DNA of 64,000 nt from an uncultured Pelagibacteraceae bacterium (lineage in GTDB: Bacteria > Pseudomonadota > Alphaproteobacteria > Pelagibacterales > Pelagibacteraceae): NCBI GenBank assembly GCA_902614355.1, contig CACMKP010000001.1, forward strand, positions 62,001-126,000, given 5' to 3'. The position numbers were made by a program, and so were the translations under genes. Under the pieces are notes generated by a model, which saw only the letters and a list, made by a program, of their open reading frames with translations, did no database searches and was not told where the DNA came from. Positions 25,069 through 34,687 of the stretch are shown here, piece by piece. Within the stretch, counting starts at the first letter, position 1; each line of letters begins with the position of its first letter.

Positions 25069-25687
25069 GAACAAAAGTTTTATTATTAAAATAATTATTA
25101 TATGTCTACTAACCATTAATGCATATGCACTCGAAAAGGTTGTGTTATTTGGTGATAGTTTGATGGCCGGTTATGGTTTATCTGATGCCGATAGTTTACC
25201 AGTCGTTTTAGAAGAAAATTTAGAAGCAAAGGGCTATAATATTGAGATTGTTGATGGCAGTGTTTCTGGTAGCACATCTTCAGGTGGCTTAAATAGAGCT
25301 GATTGGACTTTAACTGAGCCAGATATAGATCTAATAATTTTATGTTTGGGCGCCAATGACATGTTAAGAGGTATCGAGCCAAAAGAAACAAAAAGCAATT
25401 TAGAAAAAATCATAAAAATTGCTCAAGATAAAAATATTGAAATTATTCTAGCTGGAATGATTGCTCCAACCTCACATGGTTTTACTTATAAAAAAAAATT
25501 TGACAAAATTTTTCCTGATTTAGCCAAAGAATTAAAAATTGAGCTTATTCCTTTTTTACTAGAGGGAGTAGCTATGAAGCCTGAATTTAATCAAAGTGAT
25601 GGCATACATCCAAACGAAAAAGGGACAATAATAATTAGTAGAACCTTAGAAGAGATAATAATAAAAGCTCTAAATAAAAAAAATTAA
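25067..25687 (+). CDS. tesA: Arylesterase / lysophospholipase TesA (SGNH hydrolase)
   Basis: A 206-residue periplasmic GDSL hydrolase with a signal peptide (1-21, cut after AYA). SGNH blocks: GDSLMAGYG with Ser31, the Gly of block II in VDGSVSGSTSSGG, LGANDML for the block III Asn, and DGIHPNEKG with the Asp-His pair near 181-184. E. coli TesA hydrolyses thioesters, lysophospholipids and aryl esters. The start codon overlaps the ybbA start codon on the opposite strand, so each promoter must lie inside the other gene. The MBL-fold gene follows 5 bp later. Confidence 0.95.
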   Translation: MNKSFIIKIIIICLLTINAYALEKVVLFGDSLMAGYGLSDADSLPVVLEENLEAKGYNIEIVDGSVSGSTSSGGLNRADWTLTEPDIDLIILCLGANDMLRGIEPKETKSNLEKIIKIAQDKNIEIILAGMIAPTSHGFTYKKKFDKIFPDLAKELKIELIPFLLEGVAMKPEFNQSDGIHPNEKGTIIISRTLEEIIIKALNKKN

Positions 25688-25692
25688 TCAAA

Positions 25693-26691
25693 GTGCAAAG
25701 AAAACCTTATCACCATTTAGTAGACGGTAGTTTCAGAAATCCTGAGGGTTCACCAAAAGCTGACCCTAACATTAGATGGTCCTTCAAAATTTTTAATAAA
25801 GAAAAAAAGAAACTAGATATGACAGTTCCTAAAGAGCATGTAATTGAAAAAAAAAAGGTTTTATCAGATCTGAAGAAATATCAAGAAGATGATTATGTGG
25901 CTTGGATTGGACATGCAACGTTTTTAATAAAACTTGGACAAACTACAATAATCACAGACCCTGTGTTCTCTAAAAACGCTGGGCCACTTATATTTGGCCC
26001 AAAAAGATATACAGAACCAGCGCTAACTCTGAATGAAATACCAAAAATAGATTTATTTTTATTAACTCATAACCACTACGACCACCAAGATGCATATACG
26101 ATTAGGAAGTTTCCATATAAAAATGCAAAAGTGTTACTGCCTCTTAAACTTGGGAAATACTTCAGAAGATATAAAGATGTTAATGAAATGGATTGGTATG
26201 ACGAAATAAAAATAAACGAAAAATTAAAAGTTACATTTTTACCCGCGGTTCATTGGTCAAAACGTAGTCTAACTGATACCAATAAAACTTTATGGGGAAA
26301 TTTTTTAATTGAATATGACGGAAAAAAAATTTTATTTGCCTGTGATACGGGGATTGGAGACATATATAAGTCTATAGGTCAAAAATATGGTCCAATTGAT
26401 TTAACGTTTATAAATATTGGTGCTTACAATTTTTATCCGATTATGCCTTATAAAGATAAATCTATCTATCACACAAACCCAGAGGAAGCTTTAGAAATTG
26501 CTCAAAATCTTAAAAGTAAGAAAGTGGTTGGCATGCATTGGGGAACTTTCGTTCTATCCTTAGAACCTATAATGGAGCCACCAAAAAGATTTAAAGCCAG
26601 TGCCAACAAGTATGGTTTTAAAAAAGAGGATGTTTTGATTTATAAAATTGGTGAGTTTGACTCACTTAAAAAATTACTTAATTACAATTAG
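25693..26691 (+). CDS. MBL-fold metallo-hydrolase (UlaG/NAPE-PLD-like)
   Basis: A 332-residue protein starting at GTG 25693. The metal motif HNHYDH (126-131) matches HxHxDH of the metallo-beta-lactamase fold, with later ligands in PAVHWS, ACDTGIGD and GMHWGTF. The N-terminal HHLVDGSFRNPEGS is typical of the NAPE-PLD/RomA-like group. Some members act on phospholipids such as N-acyl phosphatidylethanolamine; the substrate here is unknown. The position 5 bp after tesA suggests a shared transcript and possibly lipid metabolism. Its stop overlaps the convergent SHOCT gene. Confidence 0.88.
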   Translation: MQRKPYHHLVDGSFRNPEGSPKADPNIRWSFKIFNKEKKKLDMTVPKEHVIEKKKVLSDLKKYQEDDYVAWIGHATFLIKLGQTTIITDPVFSKNAGPLIFGPKRYTEPALTLNEIPKIDLFLLTHNHYDHQDAYTIRKFPYKNAKVLLPLKLGKYFRRYKDVNEMDWYDEIKINEKLKVTFLPAVHWSKRSLTDTNKTLWGNFLIEYDGKKILFACDTGIGDIYKSIGQKYGPIDLTFINIGAYNFYPIMPYKDKSIYHTNPEEALEIAQNLKSKKVVGMHWGTFVLSLEPIMEPPKRFKASANKYGFKKEDVLIYKIGEFDSLKKLLNYN

Positions 26692-26951
26692 TTGTCTAAA
26701 ATTTTTCTTTTTGCTTTCTCAAATTCTTCCTGGGTTAAAACTCCATCTTTCAAAAGTTTATTTAATTTTTCAAGCTCATGACTTAAACTATCTTCATCAA
26801 CTAAAGGAGGATCAATTATTTCATTATCAGAATTTTCATTTATTTTATTTGCACTTTTGGCACTAAAGCCATTCATTATTGCAGTAGCGCCAAGATATAA
26901 AACAAATCCAAAAATTGGTATTACCAAACCAAGAAAGATAATTTTTTCCAT
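26688..26951 (-). CDS. Small membrane protein with C-terminal SHOCT domain
   Basis: An 87-residue protein: one N-terminal helix (about 4-24), a polar linker, and a SHOCT motif at the C-terminus, LEKLNKLLKDGVLTQEEFEKAKRKIL. SHOCT stands for short C-terminal domain, a oligomerisation or docking motif found at the ends of many bacterial membrane proteins. Role unknown. It follows a 67-residue membrane protein gene by 3 bp and ends within the stop of the MBL gene. Confidence 0.85.
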   Translation of the reverse strand: MEKIIFLGLVIPIFGFVLYLGATAIMNGFSAKSANKINENSDNEIIDPPLVDEDSLSHELEKLNKLLKDGVLTQEEFEKAKRKILDN

Positions 26952-26954
26952 TAA

Positions 26955-27158
26955 TTAATCCTCATCTTCCTCTCTCCAATTTTTTTCGTACATAAGCCAT
27001 GCTGCTAATATTACTGAAAAAGTTCCAACAATCATACCATAATCAAATCCAGTTTGTTGATCGTATAGATACCATCCAAGTTGAGTTGCTCCAATCGGAG
27101 GTATGGTAAGTATAGCCATAATAATTAAAATTCTATATGGGTATTTTGGCTTTCTCAT
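26955..27158 (-). CDS. Small unknown membrane protein
   Basis: A 67-residue protein with two predicted helices (about 9-29 and 40-57) and a strongly acidic tail ending REEDED. I do not recognise the family. It sits between folD (37-bp gap) and the SHOCT protein gene (3-bp gap) on the same strand, so it is likely part of the same transcript as the SHOCT gene. Confidence 0.65.
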   Translation of the reverse strand: MRKPKYPYRILIIMAILTIPPIGATQLGWYLYDQQTGFDYGMIVGTFSVILAAWLMYEKNWREEDED

Positions 27159-27195
27159 AGCTTAGCTTATCAAAAATTTTTTAATGATTTAAATG

Positions 27196-28041
27196 TTAAA
27201 TTTGCGATCTTTTGAAACAGTCAATCGTATTTTTAAGCAAACACGCAATTGTCATTGGACCAACACCCCCAGGAACTGGTGTAAGGGCTTTTGCATTTTT
27301 TGAAACTTCATCAAATGCAACATCACCAACAATTCCCTTTTCAGTTTTATTAATACCTACATCAATCACAATTGCATCTTTTTTAACCCAATCTCCTTTT
27401 ACCAACTCAGGAATACCGACGGCAGCAACAACAATATCTGCCTCTAAACATTCAGCTTTTAAATCTTTAGTTTTTGAATGAGTTATCGTTACAGTGCAGT
27501 TTTCTTTCAAAAGAAGTTGTGTCATTGGTTTGCCATTTAAATTTGATCTACCTATTACAACAGCTTTTTTACCATTTAAATTCGGCTCAAATTTTTTAAT
27601 TAATAAGTAGCATCCTAGAGGAGTACAAGGTACTGAACTTTCATAACCAGAAGAAAGATTACCAACATTTATAGGATGAAATCCATCAACATCTTTTGTG
27701 TGATCAATCGCTTCAATAACTTTCTTTTTATCTATATGTTTTGGCAAAGGTAATTGTACTAATATACCAGAAACACTTTTATCATTATTTAATTCATTTA
27801 TTTTTTCTAAAATTACTTTTTCTTCGACGCTATCGGGATACTTTATTACCTCGGACTTTAGTCCAACCTCATTTGCTGATTTTTCTTTATTTCTTACATA
27901 AATTTGACTTGGAGTTAAATCTCCAATTAAGATTACAGACAGACCAGGAACTTTATTATATTTTGATTTAAGTTCAGAGACTTCTTTTTTAAGCTCTTGC
28001 CTTAATAATGCAGCTTCTTTTTTTCCATCAATTAAAATCAT
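27196..28041 (-). CDS. folD: Bifunctional methylenetetrahydrofolate dehydrogenase/cyclohydrolase
   Basis: A 281-residue enzyme interconverting methylene-, methenyl- and formyl-tetrahydrofolate with NADP. Family marks: YVRNKEKSANEVG with the catalytic lysine near residue 53, GILVQLPLPKHID, KDVDGFHPINVG, CTPLGCY, the cofactor loop VVIGRSNLNGKP and TPVPGGVGPMTIA at the end. Length is normal. The yggT gene lies 7 bp upstream in the same direction. It supplies one-carbon units for purine and formyl-Met synthesis; purH is elsewhere in the window. Confidence 0.97.
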   Translation of the reverse strand: MILIDGKKEAALLRQELKKEVSELKSKYNKVPGLSVILIGDLTPSQIYVRNKEKSANEVGLKSEVIKYPDSVEEKVILEKINELNNDKSVSGILVQLPLPKHIDKKKVIEAIDHTKDVDGFHPINVGNLSSGYESSVPCTPLGCYLLIKKFEPNLNGKKAVVIGRSNLNGKPMTQLLLKENCTVTITHSKTKDLKAECLEADIVVAAVGIPELVKGDWVKKDAIVIDVGINKTEKGIVGDVAFDEVSKNAKALTPVPGGVGPMTIACLLKNTIDCFKRSQI

Positions 28042-28048
28042 AATTTAT

Positions 28049-28339
28049 TTAAAATATCATTGGTGCAACGTAAAGCTTCATACACATTTCTATAAACCAA
28101 ATCAATAGAAGTAAAATTATAGGTGAAATATCCAAAGCACCTAAATTTGGCAAAAAACGTCTTATCTTATTTAAAATTGGATCAGTTAATCGATAAGTAA
28201 AGTCTAAAACTAAATAAACAAATCTATTTTGAGTATTTAGAATATTAAAAGCAACTAGCCAACTTATTATTACATTCGCAATTACAACATAGGAATATAG
28301 TTTTAGGATCTGTAAGACTAAATAAAAAACAGCTATCAT
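28049..28339 (-). CDS. YggT family membrane protein
   Basis: A 96-residue protein with two long hydrophobic regions and the YggT pattern: VIANVIISWL, then DFTYRLTDPILNKIRRFLPNLGALDISPIILLLLI. YggT proteins are linked to osmotic stress and, through their neighbours, to cell division or to membrane function in photosynthetic cells. The ATG at 28339 overlaps the mscS stop by 4 bp. Another YggT-like gene lies at 37578-37922. Confidence 0.92.
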   Translation of the reverse strand: MIAVFYLVLQILKLYSYVVIANVIISWLVAFNILNTQNRFVYLVLDFTYRLTDPILNKIRRFLPNLGALDISPIILLLLIWFIEMCMKLYVAPMIF

Positions 28340-29421
28340 TTCTTTTCAACATAAATCGACTGACTTGGAAAAGCGAAAGAAGCTTTGTTGCTTTCAACAA
28401 TTTGTTTAATTTCTATTGCTAGACGCTCTTTTACAGACAACCAATCATTCCAGCTGCTAGTTTTTGTAAAACAACGAACATACATATCTATCGAACTATC
28501 TGAAAATTTATCAACTCTAACTGCAACACCAATACTTTGCTTAAAGTCATCACTTTTATTGATATGGTTTTCGATTTGATCTCTTATGGTTTTTAATTGA
28601 TCAACTGTTGTGTCATATTGAAGAGTGATAATCCAACTTATCAACCAGTTTGAAGTTTCACTTACATTAATAACTGCATTTTCTGCAAATTGAAAATTAG
28701 GAATTATTGCTAAAGATTTATCAAATTTTCTAATAGTCGTAGATCTAAAACCAATTTTTTCAACTATGCCCTCTATTATTCCATCAACTAAAATCCAATC
28801 TCCTATTTTAAATCTTTTTTCAACAAGAACTAAAATGCCTGATATTAAATTTTTAAATAAATCTTGAGCACCTAAAGCCACAGCCACACCAAATAAACCT
28901 AAACCCGCGATAATGGGACCGATTTTGATACCCCATAATTCTAAAACAGCAGCTAAACCTAAAATAAAAATCAAAATCTTTAATGATTTAATTATCCATC
29001 CTATTAACTCCTTGGTTAAAAGTTTATCAAGACCACTTAGAACATATGAGATGGGTTCAATAATTTGATGCATTACCCAAAAAATTAATATCGTTATTAA
29101 AGTTCTGTTTATTGTATCAACAAGATCTCTGCTTTCAGCAGAAAAAGTCATATAATAACTTGCAATAAAAAATCCTAAAACTATTGGTAAAAATCTTGCT
29201 GGTCCTACAAGAGCGTTAACAAAAGTATCATCTAATTTATTAGTTGTTCTTTTTGAAATTATTTCTAATTTTTTTATTATTAGTTTGCTTAAAATTCCTC
29301 TGAAGATTAAGAAAATTAAAAAAATTCCTAAACCGATTAATATTTGAAAAATATCAACACCTAAAATCCCTTTATTCCAGACTGATAAAAAAATTTCTGA
29401 AAAATTATTTATTAATTCCAT
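28336..29421 (-). CDS. Mechanosensitive ion channel MscS family protein
   Basis: A 361-residue protein: several N-terminal helices, the pore-lining helix and MscS core around GLFGVAVALGAQDLFKNLISGI, followed by the beta domain with FKIGDWILVDGIIEGIVEKIGFRSTTIR and a C-terminal alpha/beta domain. MscS channels open under membrane tension and let solutes out after osmotic downshock. It lies 2 bp after hemD and overlaps yggT by 4 bp, a plausible osmotic-stress pair. Confidence 0.94.
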   Translation of the reverse strand: MELINNFSEIFLSVWNKGILGVDIFQILIGLGIFLIFLIFRGILSKLIIKKLEIISKRTTNKLDDTFVNALVGPARFLPIVLGFFIASYYMTFSAESRDLVDTINRTLITILIFWVMHQIIEPISYVLSGLDKLLTKELIGWIIKSLKILIFILGLAAVLELWGIKIGPIIAGLGLFGVAVALGAQDLFKNLISGILVLVEKRFKIGDWILVDGIIEGIVEKIGFRSTTIRKFDKSLAIIPNFQFAENAVINVSETSNWLISWIITLQYDTTVDQLKTIRDQIENHINKSDDFKQSIGVAVRVDKFSDSSIDMYVRCFTKTSSWNDWLSVKERLAIEIKQIVESNKASFAFPSQSIYVEKK

Positions 29422-29423
29422 AA

Positions 29424-30122
29424 CTAAATTTTATATAACAAAAACTCCTCTTCACCAGGATTAAAAAGAAATATTTTTTTCCATTTAATTTCATTCAATA
29501 TAGACGAGGTTTTCTCACCAATACACATCAAATTTGTATTCATCCATAAACCCTCGGTTTGATACATTTTTATAAAATTAAGAAAACTTATGGCACTATT
29601 TTGTGAATAAACATAAACTATGTCAGGTAAATTTTCTTTTAATTTGATTATAAACTCCTCATCAAATTTTTGATTATACTTTGCTCTATAATTAATAATT
29701 CTTTTTACAACAAAACCCTCTAAAGCCAACTGGTGATCTAGGTCAATAGATACCGTTTCTCCACTAACATAAATAAGTTTTTTATTTTTAGTATCGTACG
29801 TCCTTAAAATTAATTCTTTTAAATTTGAAACATTTCCCTCTGCGGCAACTGTATTTTGAAAACCTAAATCACGAGCTTTTTTTTCTGTTACATTTCCCAC
29901 ACAAAAACACTTAATTTTTTTATCTATATTTTTTAAATCTAAATACTTAACGGCGTTAGCACTGGTAAAAATTATTCCCCCAAATTCAGAAAAATTAATT
30001 TTATCATAATCAATTTTTTCAATATTAAGCAGGGGAAGATGGGATATTTTATGACCAAGCGATTTAAACTTCAAAGCTAGTGCTGAGCAATCTTCCAATG
30101 GTCTAGTCAACAAAATATGCAT
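29424..30122 (-). CDS. hemD: Uroporphyrinogen-III synthase
   Basis: A 232-residue protein with the two-lobed HemD pattern: ILLTRPLEDCSALALKFKSLGH at the N-terminus, GGIIFTSANAVKYL, then IYVSGETVSIDLDHQLALEGF and a second lobe with VYVYSQNSAISFLNF and CIGEKTSSIL. The enzyme closes hydroxymethylbilane to uroporphyrinogen III. HemD is poorly conserved, but the neighbour hemC (1-bp gap) makes the call firm. Confidence 0.9.
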   Translation of the reverse strand: MHILLTRPLEDCSALALKFKSLGHKISHLPLLNIEKIDYDKINFSEFGGIIFTSANAVKYLDLKNIDKKIKCFCVGNVTEKKARDLGFQNTVAAEGNVSNLKELILRTYDTKNKKLIYVSGETVSIDLDHQLALEGFVVKRIINYRAKYNQKFDEEFIIKLKENLPDIVYVYSQNSAISFLNFIKMYQTEGLWMNTNLMCIGEKTSSILNEIKWKKIFLFNPGEEEFLLYKI

Positions 30123-30123
30123 A

Positions 30124-31041
30124 TCATTTCTTATAAGAATTATTAGATTTTTTTTTTAGAATCCCGCCAATCTCTTCACCAATCTCTCTAAACTTTGATT
30201 TTTCAACAATTTTTTTTTCATAGTATCTCTCTGATCCATCTAAAGAAAAAAGCTCAGCTTCTAATGTTAGTTGGTCACCTTCTATTTTTGAATGGACACC
30301 CACTGCAGTTTCACAGTCGCCCTCTAAAACTTTTAAAACATTTCGCTCAGAATGTGCCCTTTTGTAGGTTTGATCGTGATTAATCTTTTTTAAAATTGAA
30401 ATAACTTCATCATCGTTTTCTCTACACTGAATAGCAATAATACCTTGTCCAGCACTAGGTATAATTTCTTCAGTTTCAAAAGTTTCTGTAATGTATTCAT
30501 CAAGTTTTAAAAATTTCATTCCGGCACTTGATAAAAGTATTCCATCATAAAGTCCATCTTTTAACTTTTTGATTCTTGTATCTACGTTTCCTCTTATGAG
30601 TTTACAATTAAGATCAGGTCTTTTTTTTTTTATTTGAAACTCTCTACGATAAGAAGAAGTTCCGATTATAGAATTAACATCTAAGTCTTTAATTTTTTTT
30701 TTATTAAATGTTATAAGAATTTCCCGTGGATCATTTCTTTCAAGAAATGTGTCAGTTATAAGCCCTTTCGTTTCATTTACTGGCATGTCTTTAAGAGCAT
30801 GGACAGCAATATCAATTTCTTTTTTTAGAAGTTGTTTTTCAATTTCACTAGAAAACAAACCTTTGCCACCAACTTCAGATAATCTTATATCTTTAATCTG
30901 ATCACCTTTTGTTGATATTGACTTTATAAAAATCTCATCCTCCCTAAAACTAGCACTTTTAATAATCTGATCTTTCACTTTTTGTGCATAAAGTGTAGCT
31001 AGCTTGCTTCCTCTTGAACCAATTGTTATTTTTTTTTTCAT
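30124..31041 (-). CDS. hemC: Porphobilinogen deaminase (hydroxymethylbilane synthase)
   Basis: A 305-residue enzyme starting at ATG 31041 (MKKKITIGSRGSKLA); the open frame extends upstream but that part lies under the tsaD start and shows no homology. Marks: GSRGSKLATLYA, STKGDQI, GGKGLFSSEIE, DIAVHALKDMP, GTSSYRRE, and EGDCETAVG with Cys243, which holds the dipyrromethane cofactor. It joins four porphobilinogens into the linear tetrapyrrole. hemD follows after 1 bp; tsaD is divergent across 55 bp. Confidence 0.97.
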   Translation of the reverse strand: MKKKITIGSRGSKLATLYAQKVKDQIIKSASFREDEIFIKSISTKGDQIKDIRLSEVGGKGLFSSEIEKQLLKKEIDIAVHALKDMPVNETKGLITDTFLERNDPREILITFNKKKIKDLDVNSIIGTSSYRREFQIKKKRPDLNCKLIRGNVDTRIKKLKDGLYDGILLSSAGMKFLKLDEYITETFETEEIIPSAGQGIIAIQCRENDDEVISILKKINHDQTYKRAHSERNVLKVLEGDCETAVGVHSKIEGDQLTLEAELFSLDGSERYYEKKIVEKSKFREIGEEIGGILKKKSNNSYKK

Positions 31042-31096
31042 AAAAAATATATTTCTTACTTGTATTGAGATTGTACAATTATTAAAACTTATTTGA

Positions 31097-32170
31097 ATGA
31101 GCAAAAAACCCTTAATTCTTGGAATAGAATCAAGTTGCGATGAAACAGCAGCATCTTTAGTTACTGAAAATGAGCAAGGGATACCAGTTGTTTTATCTAA
31201 CATTGTTTCCAGTCAAGAGGATGTTCATAAAGAATTTGGGGGAGTAGTTCCTGAATTAGCAGCAAGATCACACATCGAAAAAATAGATTGGATTGTAAAA
31301 AAAGCTATTGAAAAAAGTGGAAAAAAAATAGATGAAATTGACGCTATAGCTTCTACTGCAGGGCCTGGCCTAATCGTATGTCTATCAGTCGGGCTAAGCT
31401 TTGGAAAAACTTTTGCACTTACAACAAACAAACCATTTATTGCTGTCAATCATCTTGAGGGACACGCCTTGAGCCCAAAATTAAATTCTAAACTAGACTA
31501 CCCATATCTGCTCTTGCTGATTTCGGGAGGACATTCTCAATATTTAAGTGTGCAATCTATTGGTAAATATAAACGCTTGGGTACAACAATTGATGATGCT
31601 TTAGGAGAAGCATTTGATAAAACTGCGAAACTTTTAGAAATAGAATTTCCAGGAGGACGTGAAATCGAAGTTTTGGCTGAAAAAGGAAATCCAGAAAGAT
31701 TCAAATTGCCCAAACCAATTATAAATAAAGGTGGATGCAATTTATCTTTTGCAGGATTAAAAACTGCTGTGCTTAAAATATCCAAAACAATTAAAAATGA
31801 TCAAGAGAAATTTGATCTTGCAGCTTCTTTTCAAAAAACGATTGAAGAAATTTTGTATAAGAAAACAATTGTTGCTTTTAATGAGTTTGAAAAAACAAAT
31901 AGTCCAAAAGAGAAAAAATTTGTGGTTGCTGGTGGTGTAGCTGCAAATAAAAAAATAAGAGCGATGTTAATGAAATTATGTGAAGAAAAAAATTACCAAA
32001 GTATTTTTCCCCCAATAGAATTCTGTGGTGATAACGCGGCAATGATTGCCATGGTTGGTTTAGAAAAATTTAAACTAAAATTATTTAGTGATTTAGACCA
32101 TCCCGCAAAACCTAGATGGCCATTAGATGAAGATGCAGCATTTCTTAAAGGAGCTGGTGTCCAATTATAA
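31097..32170 (+). CDS. tsaD: tRNA N6-adenosine threonylcarbamoyltransferase
   Basis: A 357-residue ASKHA-fold protein that attaches threonylcarbamoyl to A37 of ANN-decoding tRNAs together with TsaB and TsaE. Marks: LGIESSCDETAAS (8-20), the metal motif HLEGHALSP with H119 and H123, LLISGGHSQ, GEAFDKTAKLL and VAGGVAANK. The stop overlaps the start of the EVE gene by one base (TAATG). Divergent from hemC. Confidence 0.97.
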   Translation: MSKKPLILGIESSCDETAASLVTENEQGIPVVLSNIVSSQEDVHKEFGGVVPELAARSHIEKIDWIVKKAIEKSGKKIDEIDAIASTAGPGLIVCLSVGLSFGKTFALTTNKPFIAVNHLEGHALSPKLNSKLDYPYLLLLISGGHSQYLSVQSIGKYKRLGTTIDDALGEAFDKTAKLLEIEFPGGREIEVLAEKGNPERFKLPKPIINKGGCNLSFAGLKTAVLKISKTIKNDQEKFDLAASFQKTIEEILYKKTIVAFNEFEKTNSPKEKKFVVAGGVAANKKIRAMLMKLCEEKNYQSIFPPIEFCGDNAAMIAMVGLEKFKLKLFSDLDHPAKPRWPLDEDAAFLKGAGVQL

Positions 32171-32583
32171 TGAGTTATTGGTTGCTTAAATCTGAACCAG
32201 ATGTTTGGTCGATTGATCAACAAAAAAAAGCTGGAAAAAAAGGAGCCCCTTGGGATGGTGTTAGAAATTATCAAGCCTCAAAAAATTTAAAGAATATGAG
32301 AACTGGAGATCAATGTTTTTTCTACCATTCAAATATTGGAAAAGAAATTGTTGGCATTGTTGAGGTTATTAAAGAAGCTTATTTGGATAAAACTGACAAA
32401 ACTGGTCGTTTTGTAGCCGTAACAGTTAAATTCATAAAAAAACTTAAAACACCAGTTTCATTAGAAACTATTAAAAAAAACAAGGAATTAAGCCATTTAT
32501 CATTAATAAGACAAAGTAGACTTTCGGTTATGCCAATAGACTCTAAAAGCTGGAAAATCTTGAATAAGATGAGTAAAATTTAA
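32170..32583 (+). CDS. EVE domain protein
   Basis: A 137-residue PUA-like protein with the EVE family start SYWLLKSEPDVWSIDQ, then WDGVRNYQASKNLK and GDQCFFYHSN. EVE domains bind modified bases in DNA or RNA. In alphaproteobacteria EVE genes often follow tsaD and glycerol-3-phosphate dehydrogenase, as here in part. It is translationally coupled to tsaD by a one-base overlap. Confidence 0.93.
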   Translation: MSYWLLKSEPDVWSIDQQKKAGKKGAPWDGVRNYQASKNLKNMRTGDQCFFYHSNIGKEIVGIVEVIKEAYLDKTDKTGRFVAVTVKFIKKLKTPVSLETIKKNKELSHLSLIRQSRLSVMPIDSKSWKILNKMSKI

Positions 32584-32599
32584 CTATAAAATTTAACTT

Positions 32600-34687
32600 A
32601 TGCCTAAAAAAAAAAAATCTAAAAATAGAAAAAAAATTAAAAAAAGAACTAAAAGAAAAGTTAAAAAAAAAGGTCTTAAAAATAAGAAAGTAGTTAAAAT
32701 AAATACTTTATCTAATAAGAAAAAACAAAATAAAAAAGAAAGCTCATCAGTTTCTGAATTAATAATAAAAACTAAACCTGAATGGATTAAAAGTAGTCTC
32801 GCAAATAAAGCCCAATACCTAAAGAAGTATAATGACTCAATTAAAAATAACAACGCCTTCTGGAAAAAAGAAGGAAAAAGAATTACTTGGATAAAACCCT
32901 ACAAGAAAATTAAAGATGTTAAATATAGTACAAATGATGTTAGAATTAAATGGTTTGAAGACGGAACTTTAAATGCATCAGCAAACTGTATTGATAGACA
33001 TTTAAAAGATAAAAAAGATAAGACTGCTATCATTTGGGTTGGTGATGATCCTAAAGACAGTCAAAAAATTTCTTACAAACAATTACATCAAAAAGTATCA
33101 AAAGCTGCAAATGGATTAAAAAAACTTGGAATTAAAAAAGGAGATCGAGTTACAATTTATTTAACTATGATACCAGAGTTAGCAGTTTTAATGCTAGCTT
33201 GTGCAAGGATTGGTGCAATTCATTCTATTATATTTGGAGGGTTTTCAGCTGAATCTATTTCGGGAAGAGTTAACGATTGTGAATCAGAGTATATAATTAC
33301 TGCGGATGAAGGTGTCAGGGGAGGAAAAAAAATACCTCTAAAGGCTACCACTGATGAGGCATTAACAAATTGTCCAAATGTTAAAAAGTGTATTGTTGTT
33401 AAAAGAACTGGAAATTACGTATTTTGGGATGATGATAGAGACGTTTGGTATCATGATTTAATCAAGGATGTTCCAGCGCACTGCGAACCTGAGGAGATGA
33501 ATGCAGAAGATCCACTGTTTATACTTTATACTTCGGGCTCAACTGGTAAACCGAAAGGTGTTTTACATACAACCGGCGGATACATGGTCTATGCATCAAT
33601 GACTCACCAATATATATTTAACTATAAACCCAAAGATATTTATTGGTGCACGGCAGATATTGGATGGGTTACTGGACATAGTTATATTATATATGGACCG
33701 CTTTCTAATGGTGCAACAACTATAATGTTTGAAGGTATACCTAATTACCCTGACAGCTCTAGATGGTGGCAAATAGTAGACAAGTATAAAGTAAATACAT
33801 TTTACACTGCACCGACTGCTATTAGAGCATTAATGAGAGAGGGTAGTGATCCAGTAAATAAAACATCAAGAAAATCCTTAAAATTATTGGGTACTGTTGG
33901 AGAACCAATAAACCCTGAAGCTTGGATGTGGTATTACAAGACAGTTGGAAATTCAAAATGTCCGATAGTTGACACTTGGTGGCAAACAGAAACAGGAGGA
34001 ATACTTATCGCACCTCAGACAGGAGCTATTCCACTCAAACCTGGTTCTGCAACCAAACCTTTTTATGGAATAAAGCCATGCTTAGTGGACAAAGATGGAA
34101 AAGAAATAAAAGGAGCAGGAGAAGGTAGACTTTGCATTTCTCAATCTTGGCCAGGACAAATGAGAACAGTTTATGGGGATCATCAAAGATTTATTGACAC
34201 TTACTTTTCTCAATTCAATGGTAAATATTTTACTGGAGATGGATGTCGTAGAGATAAAGATGGTTATTATTGGATAACTGGAAGAGTGGATGATGTTATT
34301 ATTGTATCAGGTCACAATCTTGGAACAGCAGAAATTGAAAGTGCTTTTGTTGCGCATCCAAAAGTTGCTGAGGCAGCCGTGGTTGGTTATCCTCATGACA
34401 TAAAGGGTAATGGACTTTATTGTTATGTTACACTTAATGCTGGAGAGACTGAAACAGGTGATCTTGAAAGAGAGTTAAAACTATGGGTAAGAAAACAAAT
34501 TGGTCCATTAGCAACACCTGATCTTATACAATTTACTCCAGGCTTACCGAAAACTAGATCGGGTAAAATTATGAGAAGAATTTTAAGAAAAATTGCGGCC
34601 AATGAACATGGACAATTAGGTGATACTACCACTTTAGCAGATCCTAATGTTGTTGATAGTTTGGTTGAGAACAGAAAAAATAATTAA
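32600..34687 (+). CDS. acs: Acetyl-CoA synthetase with an extra lysine-rich N-terminal tail
   Basis: A 695-residue AMP-forming synthetase; ordinary Acs is about 650 residues. The first 46 residues are almost all basic (26 Lys or Arg) and are absent from usual Acs. From about residue 55 the normal enzyme follows: [42 protein letters not shown] (P-loop), [24 protein letters not shown] and [14 protein letters not shown], whose Lys is the acetylation site. It activates acetate for the TCA/glyoxylate pathways. A symporter pair nearby (35433-37507) may supply acetate. The gene is 16 bp after the EVE gene and ends in a 4-bp overlap with the convergent gene. Confidence 0.95.
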   Translation: MPKKKKSKNRKKIKKRTKRKVKKKGLKNKKVVKINTLSNKKKQNKKESSSVSELIIKTKPEWIKSSLANKAQYLKKYNDSIKNNNAFWKKEGKRITWIKPYKKIKDVKYSTNDVRIKWFEDGTLNASANCIDRHLKDKKDKTAIIWVGDDPKDSQKISYKQLHQKVSKAANGLKKLGIKKGDRVTIYLTMIPELAVLMLACARIGAIHSIIFGGFSAESISGRVNDCESEYIITADEGVRGGKKIPLKATTDEALTNCPNVKKCIVVKRTGNYVFWDDDRDVWYHDLIKDVPAHCEPEEMNAEDPLFILYTSGSTGKPKGVLHTTGGYMVYASMTHQYIFNYKPKDIYWCTADIGWVTGHSYIIYGPLSNGATTIMFEGIPNYPDSSRWWQIVDKYKVNTFYTAPTAIRALMREGSDPVNKTSRKSLKLLGTVGEPINPEAWMWYYKTVGNSKCPIVDTWWQTETGGILIAPQTGAIPLKPGSATKPFYGIKPCLVDKDGKEIKGAGEGRLCISQSWPGQMRTVYGDHQRFIDTYFSQFNGKYFTGDGCRRDKDGYYWITGRVDDVIIVSGHNLGTAEIESAFVAHPKVAEAAVVGYPHDIKGNGLYCYVTLNAGETETGDLERELKLWVRKQIGPLATPDLIQFTPGLPKTRSGKIMRRILRKIAANEHGQLGDTTTLADPNVVDSLVENRKNN

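Noticed and set aside
25116..25391. Minus-strand open frame over tesA
   Set aside because: Antisense of a signal-peptide-bearing, clearly conserved hydrolase; no homology seen.
32593..32853. An 86-codon open frame rich in Phe and Leu on the minus strand opposite the start of acs
   Set aside because: It is the antisense reading of the lysine-rich tail (AAA read as TTT) and has no family resemblance.
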